Translations under genes and position numbers: made by a program | Part shown: positions 52,181 through 60,767 of the stretch, one piece after another | How the letters are laid out: each line of letters begins with the position of its first letter | Numbering within the stretch: the first letter of the stretch is position 1 | Notes under the pieces: model-generated | Told to the model about the DNA's origin: nothing | The model's database searches: none | What the model saw: only the letters and a program-made list of their open reading frames with translations | Assembly (NCBI RefSeq): GCF_042684485.1 | Contig: NZ_JBHULM010000011.1 | Coordinates: 1-64,000 of the forward strand | DNA length: 64,000 bases | Source: Oceanihabitans gracilariae | Lineage (GTDB): Bacteria > Bacteroidota > Bacteroidia > Flavobacteriales > Flavobacteriaceae | Reading direction: 5' to 3'

Positions 52181-53323
52181 ATGAAAATTTTATTACTAGG
52201 AGAATATAGCAGATTACACAATTCTTTAAAAGAAGGATTAGAATCTCTTGGAATGCAAGTTACTATTATTGGTTTTGGTGACGACTTTAAAAACTATCCT
52301 GTTGATATTTATATTAAAAATTCATACAGTAAAGGTTTCCTTCTATTTATTAAAAAAACCATATATAAATTAACAGCTCTAGACATTACTTCTTTAAGTA
52401 TTAAAAGACAAATTAATAAACACAAAGGCAAGCTTATTAATTATGATGTTGTTCAATTAATAAATGAAAACCCTTTTTGTACGATTCCGAAATTAGAGAT
52501 CACCTTATTACAACATATTTTCAAACACAACAAAAAAGTATTTTTATTGTCTTGTGGCACCGATTACATCAGTGTAAATTATGCTTTTAACAAGAAGTTT
52601 AGATACTCCATTTTTACTCCATATGAAAACAATAAAGTTTCTAAAACTAATTACTGGAATGTATTAAAATGGAAAACAAAGCCTTTTAAAAAACTACATG
52701 ATTATGTTTTTAAAAACATTCAAGGTGTAATTTCAAGCGACTTAGATTATCATTTACCAATGCGTAATCACAATAAATATATTGGCTTAATACCGAACCC
52801 AATAAATACAGATAAAATAAAAGTAGAACCCATAAATATTACAAATAAGATTGTGATTTTTCATGGCATAAATGACAGGAATTACTACAAAAAAGGAAAT
52901 GATATATTTGATGAAGCTTTACAAATAATTAAAGGTAAATATGCTTCTAAAATTGATATTATTGAAGCTCGAAGTCTTCCTTATTCTAAATATATAAAAT
53001 CTTATAATTCTGCCCATATCCTTCTTGACCAAGTATTTGCCTATGACCAAGGCTATAATGCATTAGAAGCAATGGCAAAAGGAAAAGTAGTATTTACTGG
53101 AGCAGAAAAAGAATGGCTTAATTATTACAATTTAAAAGAAGACACAGTTGCTATTAATGCTTTGCCTGATGCTGAAAAAATTGCTGAAAAACTAGAATGG
53201 CTAATATTACATCCTGAAAAAATTGCTGAAATCTCTAAAAATGCTAGAGCATTTATTGAAAAAGAACATCATTACGTTTTAATAGCTAAAAAATACTTAG
53301 AAACTTGGTCTGTTACTAACTAA
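52181..53323 (+). CDS. GT-B fold glycosyltransferase-like protein
   Basis: This 380-residue protein starts MKILLLGEYSRLHNSLKEGL and its second half has the donor-site features of family 4/1 enzymes: KIVIFHGINDRNYYKKG, SAHILLDQVFAYDQGYNALEAMAKGKVVFTG, with the conserved acidic residue followed by ALEAMA. The N-terminal domain is less typical. Sugar and acceptor are unknown. It is divergent from the family 4 enzyme, and its stop overlaps that of the converging acyltransferase gene (CTAA shared). Confidence 0.85.
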   Translation: MKILLLGEYSRLHNSLKEGLESLGMQVTIIGFGDDFKNYPVDIYIKNSYSKGFLLFIKKTIYKLTALDITSLSIKRQINKHKGKLINYDVVQLINENPFCTIPKLEITLLQHIFKHNKKVFLLSCGTDYISVNYAFNKKFRYSIFTPYENNKVSKTNYWNVLKWKTKPFKKLHDYVFKNIQGVISSDLDYHLPMRNHNKYIGLIPNPINTDKIKVEPINITNKIVIFHGINDRNYYKKGNDIFDEALQIIKGKYASKIDIIEARSLPYSKYIKSYNSAHILLDQVFAYDQGYNALEAMAKGKVVFTGAEKEWLNYYNLKEDTVAINALPDAEKIAEKLEWLILHPEKIAEISKNARAFIEKEHHYVLIAKKYLETWSVTN

Positions 53324-53880
53324 TCTAAGTGACTAATAATTTTTGCTGGAGATCCACCAATTACAACATTTTCAGGAAAGCTTTTAGTTACTATTGATCC
53401 AGCTGCAACAACAGTATTTTTACCAATTGTAACACCTTTTAAAATGGTAACATTGTTACCAATAAACACATTATCTTCAATGCGCACTTCTGCAGGATTT
53501 GGATCTGTAATTTTTCTGTTTTTTGGATTTAAATCATGAAAATTACTATCAGTAATTGCACAGTTAAAACCAACTAAAACATTGTTTTTAATAACAATCT
53601 TTCTTTCAGAAACAGCTGAAAAAGAATTATTAATATTCACATTTTCTCCAAATTCTATTATTGAATTTTCGGTTCTAGCTTCAATATAAGCATAGGTATT
53701 GTAATAATAAGGAGAATTAATAACTCCAAAAGAAACCTGTTTACCAAAACTAACAACGCCTTTACCTCTTATAACTACTGGTTGATGCGCTTTATACTTC
53801 CCTTTTTTTCTATTGTTATTAGAATAAAAAGAATAATGTAGCTTTTTAAAAAAGAAAAATACACTAGTTACTATCTTCAT
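53320..53880 (-). CDS. Hexapeptide-repeat (left-handed beta-helix) acyltransferase
   Basis: This protein has 186 residues read from the ATG at 53880; an upstream ATG at 53901 gives 193 residues but overlaps the flippase gene by 38 bp. The second half is a left-handed beta-helix (IEDNVFIGNNVTILKGVTIGKNTVVAAGSIV) ending in the trimer-tail motif GGSPAKII. The His in TDSNFHDLNP is a likely catalytic base. Such enzymes acetylate sugars or aminosugars with acetyl-CoA. In Fdt/Qdt pathways the third step is done by an enzyme of this fold, so it may make the 3-acetamido sugar; an O-acetyltransferase is equally possible. Confidence 0.88.
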   Translation of the reverse strand: MKIVTSVFFFFKKLHYSFYSNNNRKKGKYKAHQPVVIRGKGVVSFGKQVSFGVINSPYYYNTYAYIEARTENSIIEFGENVNINNSFSAVSERKIVIKNNVLVGFNCAITDSNFHDLNPKNRKITDPNPAEVRIEDNVFIGNNVTILKGVTIGKNTVVAAGSIVTKSFPENVVIGGSPAKIISHLD

Positions 53881-55174
53881 AATCTTCTGGTATGACTCCA
53901 AATAAGGAATTACTAAAAATCAATAATATGATTGCATAATGAATAACGTAAGTTACAAAATGTGCAATTGTAGCTCCTTTAACACCATACAAGTCTATAA
54001 AATATATGTTTGCTAAATACATTAATAGTACTGAAAATGCCTCAATAATTATATAGTGCCAAAACATATTTTTTGCTAAAAACTGATAAGCAATAACAGA
54101 GGACAACACCTTAACAAAATCACCTAATAATTGCCAAAAGAACAAGTCTTCAACAGGTTTAAATTCTGCTGTAAAAATAATAGCAATAATATAAGATCTA
54201 AGTAAATAGACAATAATTAAACCACTTGCAAAAATGGGAATTATCGTTTTGTAAAACCCGAAAACTTCTTTTCTAAATTCTTTCACGTTATCAATTTCAG
54301 ATAAACGTGGTAGTATATATAAAGTTAATAATGAACTTACAAACATTAAATAGTATTTTGAAATTCTGTTCATTGCTTCCCAAAAACCTGCTGCTTGATG
54401 GCTAACATTATCTATAATATAAGTACGAACTACAATTGCTACTAAAGGTAAAACTATTGCTGAAAACAATGCCATTACAGAATAAGAGCTTAATTTCTTA
54501 ATAGATGAAAATCTAACATTTTTTACCTTAATTAATGGCACCAAACTACGTTGATTAGAAATACCAACCAATGTTATTAATAAAACTAATGACTCTGCTA
54601 TTACAATGGCTATAAGCGCTCCATCTATTTTATTTAACCAAATTAAAAGTACTGTTACAATAGCACCTAAAGCTTGTCCTATAATACTAATTATGAGTAT
54701 TATTTTATATTTTGAAAACCCATTTAAAATGGAAAACAAAAACATATTTAACGTATAAAATGGCAATGCAACAGCAAATATTTTTACTACATATGCATAG
54801 TCATTATATATAGGAAACAGGTAGTCATTAATGCTTTGTGCATTAAAATAACAAAAAAAGGAGACCAAAAAAGTAGAAATAAAACCTAGATAAAAAGCTG
54901 TAGATAAGGTTCTACTTAACTCTAGTGTTTTGTTTTTAAATTCTGCTATATATTTTACAACACCATTATAAAGCCCAAGTATAGAAATAGATTGTGCAGA
55001 ACGCAAAAAATCACGCATATTACCAATTAAAGCCATTCCTTCTGCACCAACAAAATATGCAATAGCTTTAGAGGTTAAAAAACCTGTGATTATTTTAGTT
55101 AATACTGCTACAGAATTTAATGAAGCAACTTTAAATAAAACATTATTATTTATATACTTTAATAAAGTTCTCAT
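53864..55174 (-). CDS. O-antigen/polysaccharide flippase (Wzx/MATE-like)
   Basis: This 436-residue inner-membrane protein has about 12 hydrophobic helices throughout. The start MRTLLKYINNNVLFKVASLNSVAVLTKIITGFLTSKAIAYFVGAEG is typical of the O-antigen translocase group (WzxE-like). It should flip the lipid-linked repeat unit across the membrane. It lies 83 bp downstream of the aminotransferase gene and overlaps the acyltransferase gene by about 17-38 bp, so all three are cotranscribed. No Wzy polymerase is found beside it in the window unless the polytopic protein at 57403 plays that role. Confidence 0.92.
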   Translation of the reverse strand: MRTLLKYINNNVLFKVASLNSVAVLTKIITGFLTSKAIAYFVGAEGMALIGNMRDFLRSAQSISILGLYNGVVKYIAEFKNKTLELSRTLSTAFYLGFISTFLVSFFCYFNAQSINDYLFPIYNDYAYVVKIFAVALPFYTLNMFLFSILNGFSKYKIILIISIIGQALGAIVTVLLIWLNKIDGALIAIVIAESLVLLITLVGISNQRSLVPLIKVKNVRFSSIKKLSSYSVMALFSAIVLPLVAIVVRTYIIDNVSHQAAGFWEAMNRISKYYLMFVSSLLTLYILPRLSEIDNVKEFRKEVFGFYKTIIPIFASGLIIVYLLRSYIIAIIFTAEFKPVEDLFFWQLLGDFVKVLSSVIAYQFLAKNMFWHYIIIEAFSVLLMYLANIYFIDLYGVKGATIAHFVTYVIHYAIILLIFSNSLFGVIPEDYEDSN

Positions 55175-55257
55175 CTGTTTAAGTTAACTGTTTTTTTTAG
55201 GTACAGATTTATTACAAAATTAATTTGTGCCTCAAAAAGTAGTTGTTTGTTTTTCAA

Positions 55258-56352
55258 TTAATACGCGTTAATAGTTTGTATGATTTGGGTAACCTCCTGT
55301 CTTGAAATAACAGGACTTATAGGTAAACTTACAATGTTTTTATGAATTAACTCTGTTATTGGTAATTTTAAAGATTTAAATTCTTTTAATGCTTCTTGCT
55401 TATGAGGAGCTACAGGATAATGTATTAACGTTTCTATTTTATTCTCCTTTAAGTAATTAATAAAACTTGTTCTATCTTCTACTAAAATAACAAAAACATG
55501 AAATACATGATTTTTAGAATTATCATAATATGGAAGCGTTATTTTTTTATTCTTAATTTCTGAAATATAACGTTTTGCTACTTCACGACGTTTTGCATTA
55601 TCTTCATCTAATTTTTGAAGCTTAATATTTAAAAAAGCGGCTTGAATTTCGTCTAGTCTTTTATTAAATCCTTTTAAATCGTTTAAATATTTTTTTGAAG
55701 CACCATAATTTCTAAGTTTTTTTAACACTTCTGCTAAATCTGCATCATTAGTTGTTACTGCTCCTCCATCACCTAATGCTCCAAGATTTTTACTAGGATA
55801 AAAACTAAAAGCTGCAGCATCACTAAGATTTCCTGCTTTATTAATGTGTTTGGCTCCATGTGCTTGTGCAGCATCTTCAATAACTAATAAATTATGTTTT
55901 TTTGCAAGTCTATTAATACTAGACATATCTGCTAGTTGTCCGTATAAATGCACTGCTAGAATTACTTTTGTTTTAGGCGTAATATTTTTTTCTATTTCGC
56001 TAACCGAAATATTATAGGTAGCTATATCTGGCTCCACAAAAACAGGTTTTAATCCTGTATGAAAAACAGATAAAATACTTGCTATATATGTGTTAGCAGG
56101 AACAATAACTTCATCATCATCTTGTAATAGCCCTAGTTCTTTGTATGCCTTAAAAATTAAAATTAGAGCATCTAAACCATTACTTACACCAACACAATAT
56201 TTTGTGCCACAGTAATTAGCGTAATTGGTTTCAAAAGCAGCAACTTCCTTTCCTAAAATATAATAACCTGAATCTAAAAAAAGTTTGAATTGTTCTTGAA
56301 ACTCCGTTTCAAAACGCGCATTCATTTTATGTAAATCTAGAAACTTAATCAT
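55258..56352 (-). CDS. DegT/DnrJ/EryC1/StrS-type sugar aminotransferase (FdtB/QdtB-like)
   Basis: This 364-residue PLP enzyme begins MIKFLDLHKMNARFETEF and has the cofactor motifs VGVSNGLDALI and IEDAAQAHGAKH. The Schiff-base lysine lies in FSFYPSKNLGALGDGGA, followed by the segment LRNYGASKKYLN. The gene set (ketoisomerase at 50648, acyltransferases nearby) suggests dTDP-3-amino-3,6-dideoxyhexose formation; the sequence alone places it in the family but not the exact sugar. It overlaps the start of the upstream FemAB/GNAT-like gene by 4 bp. Confidence 0.94.
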   Translation of the reverse strand: MIKFLDLHKMNARFETEFQEQFKLFLDSGYYILGKEVAAFETNYANYCGTKYCVGVSNGLDALILIFKAYKELGLLQDDDEVIVPANTYIASILSVFHTGLKPVFVEPDIATYNISVSEIEKNITPKTKVILAVHLYGQLADMSSINRLAKKHNLLVIEDAAQAHGAKHINKAGNLSDAAAFSFYPSKNLGALGDGGAVTTNDADLAEVLKKLRNYGASKKYLNDLKGFNKRLDEIQAAFLNIKLQKLDEDNAKRREVAKRYISEIKNKKITLPYYDNSKNHVFHVFVILVEDRTSFINYLKENKIETLIHYPVAPHKQEALKEFKSLKLPITELIHKNIVSLPISPVISRQEVTQIIQTINAY

Positions 56353-57239
56353 ATAAAAATGGTATCTAATTTATTCCAATTATCCAAATCAATTTGATAG
56401 AAGTCTTGTGTAATCGTTCTTGCTCCGAATCCTTCTTTCCAATATTGTAATCCTTGGTTTATGTTTTTTCCTTGATTTTCATTAGAGATTCCAAAATCGA
56501 AGTACAACTTATTTTTAAAAATATCATTAATTAAATAAAGGTGTAAAAAATCTAAGCTTCCAATTGTGTTTTTATCTGCATTACCAGAAATATATTGCGA
56601 ATGTGCAACATGTTTTGTTTCAAAAATAGTAGTTCCTGCAACAATCTCGTCGTCTTTATATACATTGAATTGTCTAATTTTATCCGGAAACTTATTTTTT
56701 AAATATTTAATTTCTTCTAAACTATGAACAGGTTGTGCTTCATGCTTTACCTTTAAATTTGGAATTAGAATGGTATTCCAAAAGGCATCAAATGTTTCAA
56801 CCTCTTTAACCACCAAGTTTTGTTTTAATGCTCGTTTATTTCCTGCTATTCTATCTTTAGATAGTTTTGGTTTCTGTTTTAAGTTTAAAACCGAAAGGGT
56901 ATCTCTTTTTATTAATTCTGCTTGTAAAACAAACATTAGATATTGCATTTCATCATTAGGTACTAGACTATAAATAGAAGGAAATTGCTTTAATTGTAGT
57001 GTTTGAAAACCTTTTTCTTTATAGTAATTTAAAACAACTTTTAAACAGGCTGCAACATCTTTTAATTTTAGTTTTTCTGAAACAACCAATCCTCCATACG
57101 TTAATCCTTGATGCGAATAGACTTTATTATCTACAAAATTAGCAGGTAAAACAGCAATTAGTTTTTCGTTTTTATAAATCATCAATGAACAATCATCAAA
57201 TCTATCTTGATGGTACTCCATAAAATCTCTATAAAACAA
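56349..57239 (-). CDS. GNAT/FemAB-like acetyltransferase
   Basis: This protein of 296 residues (from the TTG at 57239) belongs to the GNAT/FemAB-like group seen in sugar loci of Bacteroidota: YGGLVVSEKLKLKDV, LYFDFGISNENQGKNINQGLQYWKEGFGAR. The reading frame stays open and looks coding upstream to about 57317 (the codons read KIQTFSKKHRELWDQF, then AKNATFLFYRDF), which matches the expected N-terminus, but no ATG, GTG or TTG occurs there. The true start may be the ATT at 57317. It is likely the N-acetyltransferase for an amino sugar and is followed by the aminotransferase gene (4-bp overlap). Confidence 0.82.
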   Translation of the reverse strand: MFYRDFMEYHQDRFDDCSLMIYKNEKLIAVLPANFVDNKVYSHQGLTYGGLVVSEKLKLKDVAACLKVVLNYYKEKGFQTLQLKQFPSIYSLVPNDEMQYLMFVLQAELIKRDTLSVLNLKQKPKLSKDRIAGNKRALKQNLVVKEVETFDAFWNTILIPNLKVKHEAQPVHSLEEIKYLKNKFPDKIRQFNVYKDDEIVAGTTIFETKHVAHSQYISGNADKNTIGSLDFLHLYLINDIFKNKLYFDFGISNENQGKNINQGLQYWKEGFGARTITQDFYQIDLDNWNKLDTIFI

Positions 57240-57402
57240 AAAGGTAGCATTTTTTGCTTGGGAAATAAATTGATCCCAAAGTTCTCTATGCTTTTTTGAA
57301 AATGTCTGTATTTTAATATCTAATACTATTATTAAAAATTCTTTTATATTTATGCTTAACTAAATTAGCAAATGTTAATTTAGCGAATCTAATTAGCTAC
57401 AA

Positions 57403-58695
57403 ATGTTCAATAACTACAAAGTAACAGAAAAGCAATTCAAATATATTATAATTTCTATTTTAATTGCAGTATTCCTTTTTGTGGTAAATAAGCCGATACT
57501 TACTTTTAAAGATTCTTCTGGTTATCTAAACATGATTATTCTAAGATCTGCAGGATATCCAATTTTTTTATATGTCCTAAAAAAAACATTTGGAGCTTAC
57601 TTTAATTTAGCTATTATTATTTTACAATTTACTTTTGGGGCTTATGCTATTCGTTTCTTAATTTACTCTTTAAAGAAGCAATATTCATTAAATAACTTAT
57701 GGTATATTCTATTATTAATAATATTGTTAATTCCGTATGTATATAATCAGAATCTTGCAAATGTTATTTTATCAGAATCATTAACATATCCGCTTTACTT
57801 AATATGTACTGCTTTTTTTATAACAGCTTTTTTAGAAAAAAAAGCAAAACATTTAGTTTTATCACTTCCTGTTCTTCTTTTACTAATATTAACACGTAGT
57901 CAGTTTTTATTTTTAATTCCTGTAGCGATCATCATACTATTATATAACTCTTTTACAAACAAAAAATTTCAAAACAAAGGGTTGCTTTTATTATTAATAG
58001 CTTTTCCTTTTATTACATCTCTTTTAGATAAAACATATCATAAAATAGTACATAATGAATTTGTAAACACACCATGGACAGGAATTCACTTAATAACTCC
58101 TGCTTTCTATGTTTCAGATAAAGAAGATTATGCCATTTTTGATTCTGAAGAAGAGCAGTTGTTTTTCAAAAACACTTATGCAGATCTATATGTTAAGCAT
58201 TTAACTACAAACAATCTTTTAGATGAAAAATATTCTGGAAATGATATTTCTACTTACATTAATAAGTATCCAGAAATTGCCAATAGCACTATTTTTATCT
58301 CTGGTAAAAAAACGTACAATAATACAGTAAACGAAGATAAACAACTTATCGCAATTGATAGGCTAACTAAAAAAATGACAGTACCATTAATCCTTAATAA
58401 TTTCAAAAAATGGATTAGCATTTATGTGAAAAATTTTGTTCATGCTTTTGGAAACGCTAAATACACATTACTGTTTTTTGTATTACTTATATTTAGTTTA
58501 TACCAAACAAAAAAAGAATCGAAAGGATATAAAATAATCTGTCTACTTACCCTTTTAACCCTTTCAAATGTAGCTTTAGTTTCTATAGGTATGCATACTA
58601 TAAAAAGATTTACTTTTTATAATGATTGGGTCATTTTTTTAGTTATTTTCATCTTGTTTAATTTCACAGAAGCTCCAACAAAGAAACTATTATGA
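57403..58695 (+). CDS. Polytopic membrane protein (GT-C or polymerase-like)
   Basis: This 430-residue protein has about 10 predicted membrane helices. A hydrophilic loop of about 120 residues (about 225-345, from KIVHNEFVNTPWTG to IDRLTKKMTVP) is the most striking part. That layout is shared by GT-C glycosyltransferases and Wzy polymerases, both of which have a large periplasmic loop and few conserved residues. DSSGYLNM near residue 40 could be the acidic motif of the first loop. I cannot choose between the two. It overlaps the next glycosyltransferase gene by 4 bp (ATGA). Confidence 0.7.
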   Translation: MFNNYKVTEKQFKYIIISILIAVFLFVVNKPILTFKDSSGYLNMIILRSAGYPIFLYVLKKTFGAYFNLAIIILQFTFGAYAIRFLIYSLKKQYSLNNLWYILLLIILLIPYVYNQNLANVILSESLTYPLYLICTAFFITAFLEKKAKHLVLSLPVLLLLILTRSQFLFLIPVAIIILLYNSFTNKKFQNKGLLLLLIAFPFITSLLDKTYHKIVHNEFVNTPWTGIHLITPAFYVSDKEDYAIFDSEEEQLFFKNTYADLYVKHLTTNNLLDEKYSGNDISTYINKYPEIANSTIFISGKKTYNNTVNEDKQLIAIDRLTKKMTVPLILNNFKKWISIYVKNFVHAFGNAKYTLLFFVLLIFSLYQTKKESKGYKIICLLTLLTLSNVALVSIGMHTIKRFTFYNDWVIFLVIFILFNFTEAPTKKLL

Positions 58696-59840
58696 GTATA
58701 GAACTTTCTATTGTAATGCCATGCTTAAACGAAGCAGAAACGTTAGAGATTTGCATAAAAAAAGCACAAAACTACATTGTCAAAAATAATATTTCAGGAG
58801 AAGTTATCATAGCAGATAACGGAAGCAATGATGGATCGCAAGGCATTGCGAAGAAGCTAAACGCTATAGTAATACCTGTTACAAACAAAGGTTATGGTAG
58901 CGCATTACGTGGAGGTATTGAAGCTGCTAAAGGCAAATATATTATCATGGCAGATGCTGATGATAGTTATGATTTTGAATCACTTTCTCCTTTTATTTCA
59001 AAACTAAGAGAAGGTTATGATCTTGTAATGGGTAACAGATTCAAAGGTGGAATAAAAAAAGGAGCCATGCCTTTTATTCATAAATATTTAGGAAATCCAG
59101 TACTCTCGTTTATTGGTAGATTATTTTTCAAAATCAACATAGGTGACTTTCATTGTGGTTTAAGAGGCTTTAGTAAAGAAGCATATTCTAAAATGAATCT
59201 GAAAACTACAGGAATGGAGTTTGCTTCAGAAATGATTGTAAAATCTAAACTAAACGGTTTAAGCATTACAGAAGTTCCTACTATATTACATAAAGATGGA
59301 AGATCTAGACCTCCACATTTAAACACTTGGCGCGATGGCTGGAGGCATTTGCGTTTTTTAATGTTGTATGCTCCTAATTGGTTGTTTCTCTTTCCTGGTA
59401 TTCTTCTTTTTTTAATTGGTTTTGTTTTTTCAGTTTTACTAATTAAAAGCCCTTTAGTTTTTGAAACATTCACTTTAGATGTACATACCTTACTTTACAC
59501 TTCCAGCTCTTTTCTTATTGGTTTTCAGTTTATAGTATTTTATGCACTAACTAAAATTTATGCGGTAGAAAACGGCTTATTACCTAAAAGCAACAGATAC
59601 AATAAATTGTTTTACTTTTTAAATTTAGAAAAAGGACTTATAGCTGGTTTAATCTTAATTTTTATTGGTTTTGGGTTAAGTTATAATGGTTTTTCTAACT
59701 GGAAAGCTTCAAACTTTGGTAATCTTGATATACAAACAACAATTAGAAGTATTATTCCAGCAGTTTTAGCATTACAATTAGGAATTCAAATAATACTTTT
59801 TAGCTTATTTTTTAGCATTTTAGGCTTAAAATATAAATAA
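58692..59840 (+). CDS. Family 2 glycosyltransferase with C-terminal membrane helices
   Basis: This 382-residue protein has a DPM1-like GT-A domain at about 1-230: MSIELSIVMPCLNEAETLEICI, DNGSNDGS, MADADDSYDF with DxD, and the product-side motif DFHCGLRGFSK. Four membrane helices follow at about 232-380. This layout is typical of polyprenyl-phosphate glycosyltransferases that feed GT-C enzymes with lipid-linked sugars. The gene overlaps by 4 bp the preceding membrane-protein gene, which fits such a pair. Confidence 0.93.
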   Translation: MSIELSIVMPCLNEAETLEICIKKAQNYIVKNNISGEVIIADNGSNDGSQGIAKKLNAIVIPVTNKGYGSALRGGIEAAKGKYIIMADADDSYDFESLSPFISKLREGYDLVMGNRFKGGIKKGAMPFIHKYLGNPVLSFIGRLFFKINIGDFHCGLRGFSKEAYSKMNLKTTGMEFASEMIVKSKLNGLSITEVPTILHKDGRSRPPHLNTWRDGWRHLRFLMLYAPNWLFLFPGILLFLIGFVFSVLLIKSPLVFETFTLDVHTLLYTSSSFLIGFQFIVFYALTKIYAVENGLLPKSNRYNKLFYFLNLEKGLIAGLILIFIGFGLSYNGFSNWKASNFGNLDIQTTIRSIIPAVLALQLGIQIILFSLFFSILGLKYK

Positions 59841-59847
59841 ACAAATA

Positions 59848-60600
59848 CTAGTCACTCATTTTTTTTGAAGTTATACTGCCATTTTCATCTATACATTGAT
59901 ACACTCCTTTTGCAGCACCTTTTTTCAATTAAACCATAACTGGCATCTTTTTCTAAATGATGTAAATAGGAAGTGTTTTCAGATAAATAACGAAAGAGCA
60001 CACGAAATAAATTTACACTAGTTCGCTGTTTATCAGCATACGTTGTATAATCGCTATTAGACCAACATATTGCCAATTTACTAGAAAACATAGAATACAA
60101 CTTATCTCTTTCTTTAGTCATTATATTTCCTTCTTATAAGCTACTAAATACTAAATAACCACCATGATCTGCTGCTATACATGGAAGTTCTTGTAAGCTA
60201 ATATTACAAGAATCATAAAACAGTTTTGGCTTATTGTATAACTAATAAGATTTATATAGTAATAAATGTGTTTTGTAATTATTGTTCTTTAAGACTTTTA
60301 AAACAGGGTTTTCTCCAACAATTACATTTCTAGCATTATAAAGTTCACTTACCCTATTTATAGGATAATTATAGCAATGATGTTTCATACCAAAAAAGAA
60401 CAATAAGAACTTAAAGTAGAGTAATAATCACTTCTATAATCTGGATAAATTTTAAATTCTTTGTTTTGCAAATAGTTTTCAAATTGGGTATTATCAAAAT
60501 TGTAATAACCTGATTTTAATTCAGAAATATTAGCATAACCGTCTGGCTGAATTAAATAAATGTTGGGCTTTTATTTAAAAACTACACCTTCAATATTATC
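59848..60600 (-). pseudogene. Decayed sulfatase-like (alkaline phosphatase superfamily) gene
   Basis: Minus-strand reading shows coding remnants in three frames. The first reads PNIYLIQPDGYANISELK and continues to YSTLSSYCSF. A frameshift leads into FGMKHHCYNYPINR, then VIVGENPVLKVLKNNNYKTHLL, an in-frame stop, and LQELPCIAADHGGYLV. After another stop there is SSVNLFRVLFRYLSENTSYL-like text, and a final frameshift near 59925 gives GAAKGVYQCIDENGSITS and a stop at 59848. The order and the metal-binding ADHGG motif fit sulfatases of the alkaline phosphatase superfamily; a large middle section seems deleted. A 78-codon open frame at 59885-60121 is only one of these fragments. Start codon lost. 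Confidence 0.72.
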
Positions 60601-60689
60601 TGATATTTTAAAGAAAATAAGACATAAACACCTCCTGTTTTTTTTCATGTAAAATGAATGCGTTGCAACGTATAGTGATCGCTAAAAAC

Positions 60690-60744
60690 AAAATTACGCC
60701 AAATAGATTCACTGTATTAGCGTGAACTATTTGACGTAATTTTT
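60690..60744. terminator. Long stem-loop after typA
   Basis: AAAATTACGCCAAATAG then ATTCAC (60690-60712) pair with GTGAACTATTTGACG and TAATTTT (60722-60744), 22-23 bp with one G-T pair and one bulge. It lies 24 nt beyond the typA stop, with T-rich flanks on both sides, so it can end transcripts from either side. Confidence 0.72.
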
Positions 60745-60767
60745 ATTACTTAATGCTTAAGTACTAC

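Noticed and set aside
47127..59840. Defence island or novel immune system
   Set aside because: All recognisable genes are glycan synthesis and export functions; no nuclease, helicase or toxin-antitoxin pair is present.
59885..60121. Independent 78-codon gene
   Set aside because: Its reading continues in other frames on both sides as a sulfatase-like protein, so it is a pseudogene fragment.
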